A stretch of DNA of 64,000 nt. It comes from Diphasiastrum complanatum. Taxonomy: Eukaryota > Streptophyta > Lycopodiopsida > Lycopodiales > Lycopodiaceae. Positions 37,101-47,264 of the stretch are shown piece by piece. The notes under the pieces are model-generated. The model worked only from the letters and a program-made list of their open reading frames with translations, was not told where the DNA came from and did no database searches. The stretch covers positions 41,479,305-41,543,304 of the forward strand of contig CM055096.1 of NCBI GenBank assembly GCA_029204225.1. The letters run 5' to 3'. The position numbers were made by a program, and so were the translations under genes. Position 1 is the first letter of the stretch, and each line of letters opens with the position of its first letter.

Positions 37101-38813
37101 TCAGTCCTTACGTTATCTCTTCTCCCAGTGTGATCTTAGTGATCGTCAGTTTCGTTGGTTGCAGTTTTTACAATCTTTTGATTTTTCTATTTTGTATCGT
37201 CCTGGTCGTGCTAACACTGCTGCTGACGCATTGTCTAGACTTCCTGCTTTATCGAATACCCTTGTTGCCACGATCCCTTCCTGGTTTGATGATCTTCCAT
37301 CTGCTTATCTTACATGTTCTGATTTTCGTGATGTTTATAGTTCTGCTCCACCTATGTCGTCTTCACCTCATCAGGCTTATTCCATTGTTGACCACCGTCC
37401 TTATCATTATGGTTCTCTTTGTATTCCTAGTTCTTTGGGTATCCGTTCTCAGTTGTTGTCGGATGCTCATTCGTCCCCAATTGGGGGTCATTTTGGTTTT
37501 CAGAAGTCTTATGCTCGTCTTAAGGATCATTTCTATTGGCCATCCCTTAGGAAAGAGCTTGTTGTACTTATTCGTACCTGTCCTTTCTGCTTACGTAATA
37601 AGTACTCCCGTGCTAAGTCCGCTGGTTTGCTTCAGAGTTGGCCTATTCCTCACCGCCAGTGGACTGATATTTCTATGGACTTCATCATTGGCCTTCCCTG
37701 CACCCGTCGTGGTCACGATTCATGTATGGTGGTAGTTGACAGGTTCTCGAAACAGGCACATTTCATACCCGTCCGCAGTACTATCACAGCAGAGCAGTGT
37801 GCACGCTTGTTCCTTTCAGAGATATTTCGCCTACATGGGTTTCCTCGTACTATCCTTTCTGATCGGGATAGTAAGTTTACATCATTGTTCTGGACAGAGC
37901 TTATGCGTATATTGGATGTACAGTTTTTTATGGGGTCTGCTTATCATTCTACTTCTGATGGGTAGTCTGAGGTCCTTAACAGGATCCTTGAGGATTATTT
38001 GCGCCATTTTGTTACTCCTTCAGGGAAGGATTGGGATCAGCACTTATGTTTGGCAGAGTATAGCTATAACAGCTCTGTTAGTACCAGCATCGGTGTTGCA
38101 CCATTTTTATTATCTCATGGTTATGCACCTCTTTTACCTGGTATTCCTCTTCCTCCCGAGGATACACCTGTGACACTGTCTTCATTTCTATCAGGTGCTC
38201 GCGAGCTTATTCTCTAGGCCAGTTCCCATTTGCAGCAGGTCCAGCAGCGTTATCAGGCTTCAGTTGATCGTCATCGACGTCATGTTGAGTTTCATGTTGG
38301 TGATATGGTATATCTACGCCTACGGTTTGCACGTCATCATTTATTCAGGGCCATGCTTCTACTGAGAAGCTTGCACCACGTTATTATGGGCCTTATTGTA
38401 TATTGGAGGTTCTTAGTCCAGTTACATATCGTCTTCAGCTTCCTGCTTTCACACGTGCCTGTGATATATTTCATGTCAGTTTATTACGTGCTGCTATTGA
38501 GGATGATGCTCCTCGTGATGCTGAGTTTCCTACTGCACCGGATCTCTTTCCTTTATTACCTGCTGCTATCCTTCAGGTGCGTTTGCATCATAGTCGACGC
38601 CGCCGGCAGATTCAGTTCCTAGTCCAGTGGGATGGTCGTCCTGTTGAGGAGGCCACATGGGAGCCTATTGATGTCTTTTATCATACACCGTCACTTGCGG
38701 ATCAGGCTCGTGCTCTTGCCGCACTTGTTGATTCCTCTACATCAGCTGTTGCTCCAATTGTTACTACACCAGATGCTGTTCCAGTTTATCCTCCAGGGCT
38801 TGCTGTTACTTGA
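34124..38813 (+). pseudogene. Gypsy-2 gag-pol polyprotein, broken
   Basis: Frame 34124-36562 (812 residues) holds gag ([22 protein letters not shown]), the CCHC knuckle [14 protein letters not shown], a protease with [10 protein letters not shown], and RT ([18 protein letters not shown]). TAG at 36560 ends it early. The next frame (36563) continues RT, then a deletion near 36920 shifts frame and removes the first RNase H aspartate segment. Frame 36928-37965 has RNase H and integrase (SMDFIIGLP, DRDSKFTS), ending in TAG at 37963 where a Gln is conserved in the family. Another TAG is at 38215, a frameshift near 38340, and the final frame to 38813 ends in a chromodomain (FLVQWDGRPVEEATWE). Confidence 0.93.
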
Positions 38814-38857
38814 TCCAGTCCTTTATGGCAGTTGGGTCTTATTTTTGTGTCGGGGAG

Positions 38858-39308
38858 AGTTATGGACTCGGCTCATTACATTCGCCATGTCCATTTACAT
38901 TTACTTTACTTTATGCATAAGCAGGCTTTGGGCCCTTTTTTATTCATTATTTGACATTTAGACTATATGGTTGGCCTTGGGCCCTATTATTGACATTTAG
39001 ACCATATTATTGGCCTTGGGCCCTATGATTCACTATATTGGTTATTTGGTCATATTACTGAGAGTGGGGGCCTTTTTGGAGGGCGCACTATTTTCCCTCT
39101 CAGTTTGGCCCTAGCCACTGGAAGCTTCCTTTTAGGGCTTCCTCTTGGCTATAAGTAGGGATTCTGTGTCATTTGTTACTTGGCTTATGATATGATCTCC
39201 TTCTTTAGTCTTTTTAAGCTTTTTCTCTCCTGCTTTCTAGGGTTAAGTCTTGCTTATGTGATGCTTTCATAGACTAAATCTAGATCAACCGTGGCTACGT
39301 TCATAACT
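38858..39308 (+). repeat. Gypsy-2 3' LTR
   Basis: 451 bp, differing from the 5' LTR at three positions seen by eye (two C to T around 39210-39222 and G to A near 39286). A GTGTCGGGGAGAG purine stretch just before it is the likely polypurine tract. The CACAT duplicate follows. Confidence 0.95.
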
Positions 39309-39311
39309 CAC

Positions 39312-39559
39312 ATGGACAAGGACCTAAGCCAAGAGGATTAGATGTGAGGAGACACCAACTAACTCTCCTTTCTCATTCTAGTGTGTTGTGAAGTAGAGTT
39401 TTGACTAGAATGTAGTGCTTTGAGTTTTCTCTTAGGATCTTGGTTGTCGATCTTTCGACAATGTAGTAATGAAAGATTAGTGAATGCTTCTGCTCTGTAA
39501 TGGCTAGAAGGATTAACACCATGAATCTCAAATGGTATTTGAGCAAGGAGATCTGAAGT
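39312..39559. repeat. Direct-repeat copy 2 flanking Gypsy-2
   Basis: Matches 32446-32704. The copy lacks about 8 bases near 39387 relative to copy 1. Before Gypsy-2 inserted, the two copies would have stood in tandem, about 20 bp apart. Confidence 0.75.
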
Positions 39560-40640
39560 ATCTTGTTAAAAAGTGTGTAGAATGCAGGCTGTGAAAGAGA
39601 GACAAATGCACACGTCTGAAATTTTGGTGCTAGCATCATCAGATGTTTTTGACGAAGCGCATTGTGACTTTGTTGTTCAGGTTTGATGGAAAAGCTTGTA
39701 GAAACAACGTGCCTGAAGAGTCAAGTATTTATGTTTAGATGTGTCTGAATGGCTGTTGTTAACACGTAAGCACGTTGTTGCTGGATAATGATGCACGCAC
39801 ACGATCAAGAAACCATTAGAAATATTCAAACCATCTGCTTCTTGTGATGGAAGAGCAAGACCAAAATTATGCACAACAAAAAAAGAGAAAAAGAGCATGA
39901 CAGAAGATAAGCGGAGGGCTGCAATGCGGCTGGGCAAGCCACATTCTTATATATCTTAGAATTGTGGTGAGGAAATCAACCATGACGGAATAGCTGTTGT
40001 CAACCATTCCTTCAGAGTAAGAAAGATGGTTGCAGAAGAAAGTGAACAAGGCAAATGAGAAGCCCAACTTTAAGACATGATGAATAGGAAGATGAGCTTA
40101 GCTGTTAAATGTTTGCAAAGCCTGCAACATGATGGGGTCAGCCATAGCATTTTTTAAGCAGCCCAAATGCCTGCGTCAAGGAGACTGAATCTCACATACC
40201 GTTACTTGCCTGCATTAGGACTGTCACATGGAAGATAATTTGTAGCTGATGTTGAAGATTTGTTAGAAGACACCAGCATGAAAAAAAGGGCAGCAAGCAA
40301 AAAGGCGGAACAAAGATCAGCGACAACAAGCTTGCATCGTGAAGACTGTCATGAGCTTTCATAGAAGCTTGATTGATGCTTCCCTGACTACGTGAATGAA
40401 AATGTGGAGAAGAAATCTAAATTGTGCAGATTCTTTAGGGGAAAGCTAAGGGATCTTGTAAGAAACTGATGACCCCTTAAACGGGGCTCAATTGATTATT
40501 TGGTGGGTCCAAGCTCTCATGATGCTTTAGATTCCTTTTGTGCAAAAACTGAAGGATCTCTTGAGTATAAAAAGTGAACTTCTCTTTTGCAACATGAGCA
40601 ACTTTCAAATTTTCACTCAAAAAAATGGTCATGTCCATCC
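39560..40640. other. Unassigned intronic DNA
   Basis: No gene, RNA or repeat family recognised. Only short frames are open (39937-39677 and 40067-39867 on the minus strand) and neither looks like a protein domain. Confidence 0.4.
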
Positions 40641-41080
40641 TTGATTGAAAGTTGCATTCTATTCTATTGGAAAAATATTTTGGGACTGTTGTGACTGTTG
40701 AAGAATTAACTGATGATGGTGTTTCATCAAAACTTTGGATTTAGCGCAATCTCAAAGGCATGCCAATAATAGAATTGTGTCTGTCTGATAACTTGCTACC
40801 TCAAGTGAGTAAACATGCAACCTTATAAGCAATGTGGGGTGCCTACACAACATAGATGAAAGCAAGAACTTTACTAATAAAAATTACAAGAAGAATGAAT
40901 CACAAAGATGATAGAACATGATTCAGCGTTACCCCTTTGAATGATTATCTAAATTATTATGGAGTGAAAACTGAAGATGATGAGGCTGTAGTGGCTCTCT
41001 TAAGCAATTTATCCTTGTCATATGATCATTACATTTTAGTGTTATCAGGTCTTGTTTTTGGCCTGAACATTATCGGTGTT
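40641..41080 (+). pseudogene. Ty1/copia gag remnant (plus strand)
   Basis: Across frames the plus strand reads RNLKGMPIIELCLSDN, then FNDYLNYYGVKTEDDEAV and ALLSNLSLSYDHY near 40940-41030. The last pattern matches the copia gag stretch ending in L-P-x-S-Y-D. There are many stops. The left edge is vague. Confidence 0.5.
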
Positions 41081-41169
41081 ACATTTTAAGGGCACATCAA
41101 GTAAAAAGAAGAAGAACTATAATTGTCATTGTTGTGGCACAATGGTACATGTGGCAAAATTAGTATGAG

Positions 41170-41865
41170 AAAATGGCAAATCTCCTAGACTCTGCCTCAA
41201 CTCATAGATGATTGTAAAATCGTGCCATACAACTTTGCAATCACATGACCAATCATGATAGTACGATAGTTATCAGATCGCATGGGATCACCACTTTTGA
41301 AGATGGGATGGATGATGTTAGTACACCAGGATGGATGGAAACCAAAAAAAACAGCACGGTTAAGTAATTTGGCCAAGATGGGAGAAAGTGTATCAGCAAC
41401 ATGGAGTAGTAATTTAGATTCAAGATCCTCAATATCATGGGCACAAGGGGATTTCAAACTCTTAGTGGCCGCTAGTTCCATTTTGGAAGTAAAAAATGAG
41501 AACTTAGAAAGGCGAGGAGAGATGGAGATGGGAGTACTAGTAGGTATGGTATAGAGAGTGGTCGCATAATCAGTCCGGGACTGTAGGTCTGATGCTGGGG
41601 GGGGGGGGGTGGCACATGTAATGAAATCATGCCAAAAAGCGTCGGAGGAAGAACCGAAGAAGAGATTAACAAGTCTCCGCCTTTCAGATTCATCATAGGC
41701 AGCACACTTTTTACGACGGAGCACACTGTGGTAAGATCGGTATGCAGGAAATGTGGAGCTTGAGAGCAGGCGTGGATGACTTGCAAATGAAGAAGTTGAC
41801 ATTCATTATCATACCACGATTGACGAATGGAGCGAGAGGAAGTGGATTTACGACGAAAAGGTTTA

Positions 41866-41868
<3 letters not shown>
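41170..41868 (-). pseudogene. LINE F1: fragment from endonuclease end to RT start
   Basis: Minus-strand fragment. Frame 41802-41197 covers the linker and RT start (SDAFWHDFITCA, FHPSWCTNIIHPI, NYRTIMIGHVIAKLYGTIL). It ends near 41170 inside RT, so everything downstream is lost. Its truncated 5' end, starting at KPFRRKSTSS, lies directly against the (CT)n tail of LINE F2 at 41869. A homopolymer G run at 41597-41607 shifts the frame. Confidence 0.82.
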
Positions 41869-41914
<46 letters not shown>

Positions 41915-44850
41915 TATTAATGTCTTTTCCATGCCAAAAGGTATATAAGACTAATGAAGTAATGGTAGCGTATAAAACATCTCCGAAGCTGCAATAAAGA
42001 AAAAACATCTAATACAAACTAAGATAAATGCGAAAATGAGACCGTGTGTGCATAGTAGCTGTAACAATGTCATGAGGTCTTGTCTGTGCTGATGCTATAG
42101 AAAGATGTATTGCGAGCTGCAACATGGGGAAGCGCTGGAGTCCTCTGAGGTCGTCTATGAGCATGAGAAGTGTGTCTCTGCATAGGAGGTCTGATGATCC
42201 TGGTAGCAAAGTGGTGATGAGTAGTACACGGTCTCTGATCTCTTTGAGCATGTGAGCTGCCATCATCGTCGTGATCGTCATCATCATCAGCATCAGGTTC
42301 TGTGTCGCGTGATCTCCTCCTAGAAAAGAAAGAGGTAATCAATGGCTGAGGGGTGAACTGCTGAGATGTCCCGCATAGGTCTCGCTGCAATATGAACATC
42401 TCTCGTACCATAAGAGCGACACACCGGGAGTCCTCATAGGCTATGAGAGATCGTAGAGTGGTGGGCATGTCTCAAAACAAACAGTGATATCTCTCTCTGA
42501 TCTCGTAGTATACAGGACATCTAAAGATAAAATGCTCCTCAGACTCCACCTCACCTAAAGAGCATAACTGGCAAATCTGCTCCTCTCTAGGAATACTATG
42601 GAACCTCCCAGTCTCAATAGCTAGCTGGTGTGAAGATACATTGAGCTGGCCCAATGTGAATCTGAGGCAAGGAGATAGGCCTGAATCCAAGTAATGTGGT
42701 AAGACTGGAATCCTTGCTGCATCTAGCAGCTAGCTCAAGAAAGTGGGTCCGGTAGAAATCAGGCTTAACCCCTAATTGACGACTCCAAGTCCGCTCTAGA
42801 TATAGAAATTGTTTGATATACTGATAAGTGCTTGAGGGAAGCTTTATAATGGAGATACTAAATGACTCAAGTAGGAGGTAAGATGCCTTAGAAAACCATG
42901 ATAATCTATAGCCCTGATCATGAAGATAATTCGAGGAGGATAGTGCAATCTGTGTATATCGTTTGTCTGTATCTGGTAACGCCTGTACTCATTGAATATC
43001 TGTGATGAGCTGGAGAGCTGCCTCGGTCTATATAGGTGGAACCGCAAACTCGGCAAGAAGAATCTCATGTGGAACCGAAGGCTTCTCTCGAATTTATTGA
43101 GCTAACATGGTGGTCTGTAATCGTGAAAGACTGGCCCAGTGTGAAGAGGGGAAACCTATACATCATGTCTCTGCGACATATGGAGCCGAGGGGGTGACAA
43201 TGGTATTAAAGAGTCGACACTTTTTACGAGCATCCTGGATGGACTTACGAAAACAGAACCGCTCTAGCTGAACAAGGGAGGCATGCCCCTTCACAGGTCG
43301 AGTGGTAGTGGCCTGTCTCCTAATGAAAGTAGGACCCGAGAAAAGGATCCCCAAGTATGTATAAGAAGAGACCACCTCTAGAACTCATCAAAAGTGAGCT
43401 CTTGTCGCTACATGAATGCTCGAGAAGTGTTGAAGACCGTAACTTTGTTCTTCCCAATGTTCAGGCCCCATTTGGTACAGAACTCCTATAAGCAATCCAA
43501 CTATCGTTGTAGGCCCTCCTTGGTCGGTAACACTAGTATCACATGATCGGCATAAAGAAGCATAGCAATCAAGATATCACCAAGCCTACAACCAATACCG
43601 CCACACTATGAAATGACTCTCTCCAACTCATCAATATATAGGCCAAAGAGGATCGGTGAAAGAGAGCAGCCCTGCGTCACCCCAATAGTGCTCCAAATAT
43701 GATTAGAGATGCCACTACAATGTCGGAAACATTCCAGGACGCACTCATAAAGAGCCATCACAGCCAAAATGATGTCGGTGGAGAAGCCAAGATCTCGGAG
43801 TCTCTGAATGAGCAAGGAGCAAGGAATAGAATCAAAGGCTTTCTTGAAGTCCACAAAGCAGCAATAAGCCCTCTCTTTCCTGTTCTTAGCTTCCTCAATC
43901 AAGGCCCGTAATGTGAAGATGTGATCTCTAGTACAATAGTGGGCCCAAAAACTTGCCTGCCATAGCATCTAGTCTCCTAGTCTCCGCCTCTGAACTCACA
44001 ACAAACTAAAGTATAGTACCATATAGCTTCGCTAGAATATGCCCAATCATGATAGTGCGGTAGTTACCCGGAATCATAGGGTCACCATTCTTATGGATGG
44101 GGTGGATGATGTTGGTGCACCAGGATGAAGGGAAGCCTGAGACAACTGCGAAATTGAGAAGAGTGGCTATGGTGAGAGCGCGTAAGTTGGATTCATGGGC
44201 AAGGAGTTCAGATTCGAGGTCTTCGATATCTCTGGCCTTATGGGACTTCATATGCTTAATGGCAGCAAGTATCATATCGGATGTGAAGAAGGAGAACTCA
44301 GATGGGCATGGAGATATAGAGATAGGTGAATAAGAGGGGATGGTATACAAACTAGTAGCGTAGTTGGTCCAAATGCGGAGGTCTTCTAGAAGAGATGGTG
44401 GGGAGCGAGGGATGAACTTACGCCAGAAAGCTCTTGAGGAAGAATTGAAAAGAAGGTCAATAAAACGTTTCCCTTCAAAGTCATCATAAGCACGCATTTT
44501 ACAGTGGAGAACACGGTGGTAAGAACGTCAAGAGGATCGAAGCAAATGTGAAGCATGAACATGTGAATAGGTGACCAAATGATGAAGAGAATAGCATTCG
44601 GCATCATACCAGGGAGGGTGTAGTTGATCGGGATGTGTGTCGGGTTTTGCCTGGATAGGGCTTGGTATGGAAGACTAGCGAAGCGGCAGTGTGGAGGGAG
44701 GTGGTGAGAAAAGCGGCTTCGGTGTCAATTGGATTATCATGGGGAAAGGAGTGTAAAAGTGAAGCCAGGGACTTCTGGTATGCTGGCATGTAAATGGGGT
44801 CAGAATGTGTATTTGGGTGCGTGGATAAGCGTAGGCAGTGAGGATGGATG
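41869..44850 (-). pseudogene. LINE F2: 5'-truncated, heavily mutated ORF2
   Basis: Minus-strand LINE from about 44850 (after the endonuclease) to the 3' end. The linker and RT start are at 44607-44006, the RT core at 43968-43606 keeps FVDFKKAFDS, and the aspartate region near 43550 is damaged. The post-RT region spans 43375-42690, the knuckle CQLC...HFIFRC is at 42690-42472, and the C-terminus with QPLITSFF is at 42325-42348. The stem-loop is at 41922-41951, followed by AATAAAGC and a 43-bp (CT)n tract. Its 5' edge meets a GAGAGAGAG run now interrupted by gypsy M. Many frameshifts. Confidence 0.85.
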
Positions 44851-44860
44851 AGAGAGAGAG

Positions 44861-44957
44861 TGTCAGGCTCTCCTTGAACTCCTAACCGACACTCGTCCAA
44901 GCATGCACTGACCACCAAAACTTTTTTGCCTTTTTGATTCCCTGTAAGCACAAGCAT

Positions 44958-44995
<38 letters not shown>

Positions 44996-45596
44996 GGAGC
45001 TGGCTGCATCGTCTCCTCCCAGCCTTTGCTGCATGAGGAATGCCTCTCTCTAGGCTCTCTTAACTATGAACCTCAAGCACCCCTTAACCTTGACTCTTCC
45101 TATCGTCAACACATGTGCTATTCCATGCTTAGTCAATGCTCGCCACTCGGCAGTACTCTACCACATAGGCAAACATGTGTCACTCATTCACTGGACCAAG
45201 CGTCACTCATTCACTGGACCAGTGAGCATATGACACATGTCCTTTTTGACCGGTCAACCCTGACATGCATCACTCATTCACTGGACTAAATCCCAGTGAG
45301 CATATGACAAGTGTCAGTTGGCCAGTCAGCCCTCCTACTAAATAGGTGGTCAGTCCAGCCACTCCTAATTAATGACCCAGTACCCTCCTATACCAAAGCT
45401 CAACGTGCAACTCAGAGGCACAGTAACACATAACCATTTTATTTACATTTCTTTTACAAGTGTCACCACAGGCCGGTGACTTAGCCATTTACAAATGTCA
45501 CCACAGGCCGGTGACTAAGCCATTTCTATAATTATAAGAAGTACATCTGTAAGTAAAAACAATAAACAATCGGGACAGGGAGTAAAAGCTGTAACA
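44861..45596 (-). repeat. Gypsy M 3' LTR
   Basis: 736 bp from TGTCAGGCTCTCC to GCTGTAACA (plus strand). It includes a CA microsatellite (44962-44993) that is short in the other LTR, and duplicated blocks (CTTTTACAAGTGTCACCACAGG, less than 60 bp apart). A polypurine tract (minus strand GAGGGGGGAAGGGA) follows at 45597-45610. Confidence 0.85.
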
Positions 45597-45610
45597 TCCC
45601 TTCCCCCCTC

Positions 45611-45933
45611 AGGTAACATCGTCCGCGATGGCAAAGCTAGGGTACTATGCACACAGACTGTGCGTGGTCTCCTAGGTAGCATCAGAAAGAGGCCTACCAT
45701 CCCAAGCGACCAAGTACCACGCCTTTGCTGCCTATCCAATACCCTCGCTGGCCCATCGATCACTTCTCCTTGCTCCTGGAATACAAACAAACCATCAAAC
45801 AACAAGTCATCACCGTTATGTAAAACTCGTTTCAATCTAGAAACATGCCATACAGGATGCACTTTACAAGTTTTAGGAAAATCTAACTTATAAGAAACAT
45901 CCCTGAAGATTTTTAACAATTTTCCACCGTCCA
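45611..45933 (-). pseudogene. Gypsy M pol C-terminus with chromodomain
   Basis: Minus-strand frames read LDGGKLLKIF, YKLDFPKTCKVHPVWHVSRLK and, after a frameshift, RRGTWYLVAWDGRPLSDAT followed by a TAG. This is the end of a chromovirus integrase plus chromodomain. It is separated from the rest of pol by element 3. Confidence 0.8.
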
Positions 45934-46373
45934 AGTTATGGACTTGGCTCATAACATTCGCCGCGTCCGTTTGAATTTACTTTACTTTATGCATAAGCAG
46001 GCCTTGGGCCCTTTTTATTCATTAGTGACACTTAGACTATATGGTTGGCCTTTGGCCTTATTATTCATTATTAGGCCATTTGGACATATGACTGGAGAGT
46101 GGGGGCCTTCTTGGAGGGCGCACTATTATCCCTCCCAGTTGGGCCCTAGCCACCGGAAGCTTCCTTTTAGGGCTTCCTCTTGGCTATAAGTAGGGACACT
46201 GTCATTTGTTATTCAGCTGATGATATTGATCTCTCTCTTTAGTCTCCTTAATCTCTCTCTTTCCTGCTTTCTAGGACTAAGTCTTGCTTATGTGCTGCTT
46301 TCATAGCTTAAGTCTTGCTTATGTGATGCTTTCATAGCTTAGCTCTAGATCAGCTGTGGCTCCATTCGTAACT
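45934..46373 (+). repeat. Element 3 5' LTR
   Basis: 440 bp from AGTTATGGAC to TTCGTAACT, clearly homologous to the Gypsy-2 LTR but diverged. It has a doubled CTTGCTTATGTG block (46285-46325), as in the solo LTR at 4399. The primer site that follows (TTGTATCAGAGC) has one mismatch. Confidence 0.88.
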
Positions 46374-46409
46374 TTGTATCAGAGCACTTTCTTGTGCACT
46401 ACTTTTTCA

Positions 46410-46820
46410 GATTTAGTAGAGGCTGTCCAGCGCCCTACTAACCCATCACCTTCGTCGATTTTTTCAACAGATTTCCATCGTCTTTCTAGATTTGGTAGAG
46501 GCAGGCCACCGCCCTACTACCTTGTCACTTTCGTCAATTTTCTCCAACGATTTGCTGCCCATTTTGTGGCTTGATTGGAGGCTGTCCAGCGCCCTACTTC
46601 ATCACCATTTTCAACGGTTTTCTCCATTTTTTTTCAAGTTATGTGCGGATTTTGGTAGCTACTGCCCAGCGCCCTACTACCTTGCCATCTTTGATGGATT
46701 TCTCCACCGATATGCTGTCCATTTTGCTGATAGTTTGGAGGCTGTTCAGCGCCCTACTTCATCACCATTTTCAGCGGTTTTTCCATCATGTTGCAAGACA
46801 TTTGTGGATCTTACTAGCTG
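46410..46820 (+). repeat. Element 3 leader tandem repeats, about 80/160 bp period
   Basis: CAGCGCCCTACTNC or close variants start near 46428, 46505, 46582, 46665 and 46745, so spacing is 77-83 bp. Alternate units are more alike (TTCATCACCATTTTCA after the second and fourth intervals), giving a 160-bp higher-order period. The motif is shared with the Gypsy-2 leader. Confidence 0.7.
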
Positions 46821-47264
46821 CTGCCAAGCAGCCATTTTCAGCTTGGATCTTCAGCTCTCTCTCTCTCTCTTTAGCCTCTTATCCAAAAATCACCCAATTT
46901 CGTAATCGTTTGCTACTCCAAATTGCCAAAATCCTGCAGCCTTTCGTCGCTGCCCCAGCCCTTCCGACTTGTCACTTTCGCCTATTATTTTATCCGTTTC
47001 CAGCCATCTTTCACAGTTTATCAAAAGGCTCTCCAGCGCTTATCCTCAACCACATTTCACGGAATTCCGACTCCGTTTGATATTCCAATTTGACATTTCC
47101 CTCCTGGTTGTTCAGCACATTTTTACAGCCTTCATTTTCACTTTTTCCATTTGCTGATTGCTGCCCTTTCTTAGTTGTGATAATATTGGTTTTAATAGAC
47201 TAATTTTGGGGTGACGACAAGAGTTCGCTCCCTCAAGTTTTCGTCTATTCCTTCCATTATCATT

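Larger units (their letters stand above)
32725..39308 (+). mobile_element. Gypsy-2: complete but defective Ty3/gypsy chromovirus
   Basis: 6,584-bp plus-strand element with 451-bp LTRs at 32725-33175 and 38858-39308. It is flanked by the 5-bp duplication CACAT (32720-32724 and 39309-39313). The LTR termini are AGTTATG...CATAACT, a perfect 7-bp inverted repeat in place of the usual TG...CA. I count three LTR differences, all C/T or G/A transitions. The internal region has a leader, gag, protease, RT, RNase H, integrase and chromodomain in the order of a chromovirus. At least three in-frame TAG stops and two frameshifts break gag-pol. It lies between the two copies of a roughly 250-bp repeat. 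Confidence 0.95.

Noticed and set aside
36563-37735. Leucine-rich C-terminal half of this frame as a membrane or envelope-like domain
   Set aside because: After about 36920 this frame is out of register with RNase H and integrase, which continue in the frame at 36928-37965.
44962-44993. (CA)n run as a separate LINE or SINE tail
   Set aside because: It is an internal microsatellite of the gypsy M LTR, present in shorter form in the other LTR.
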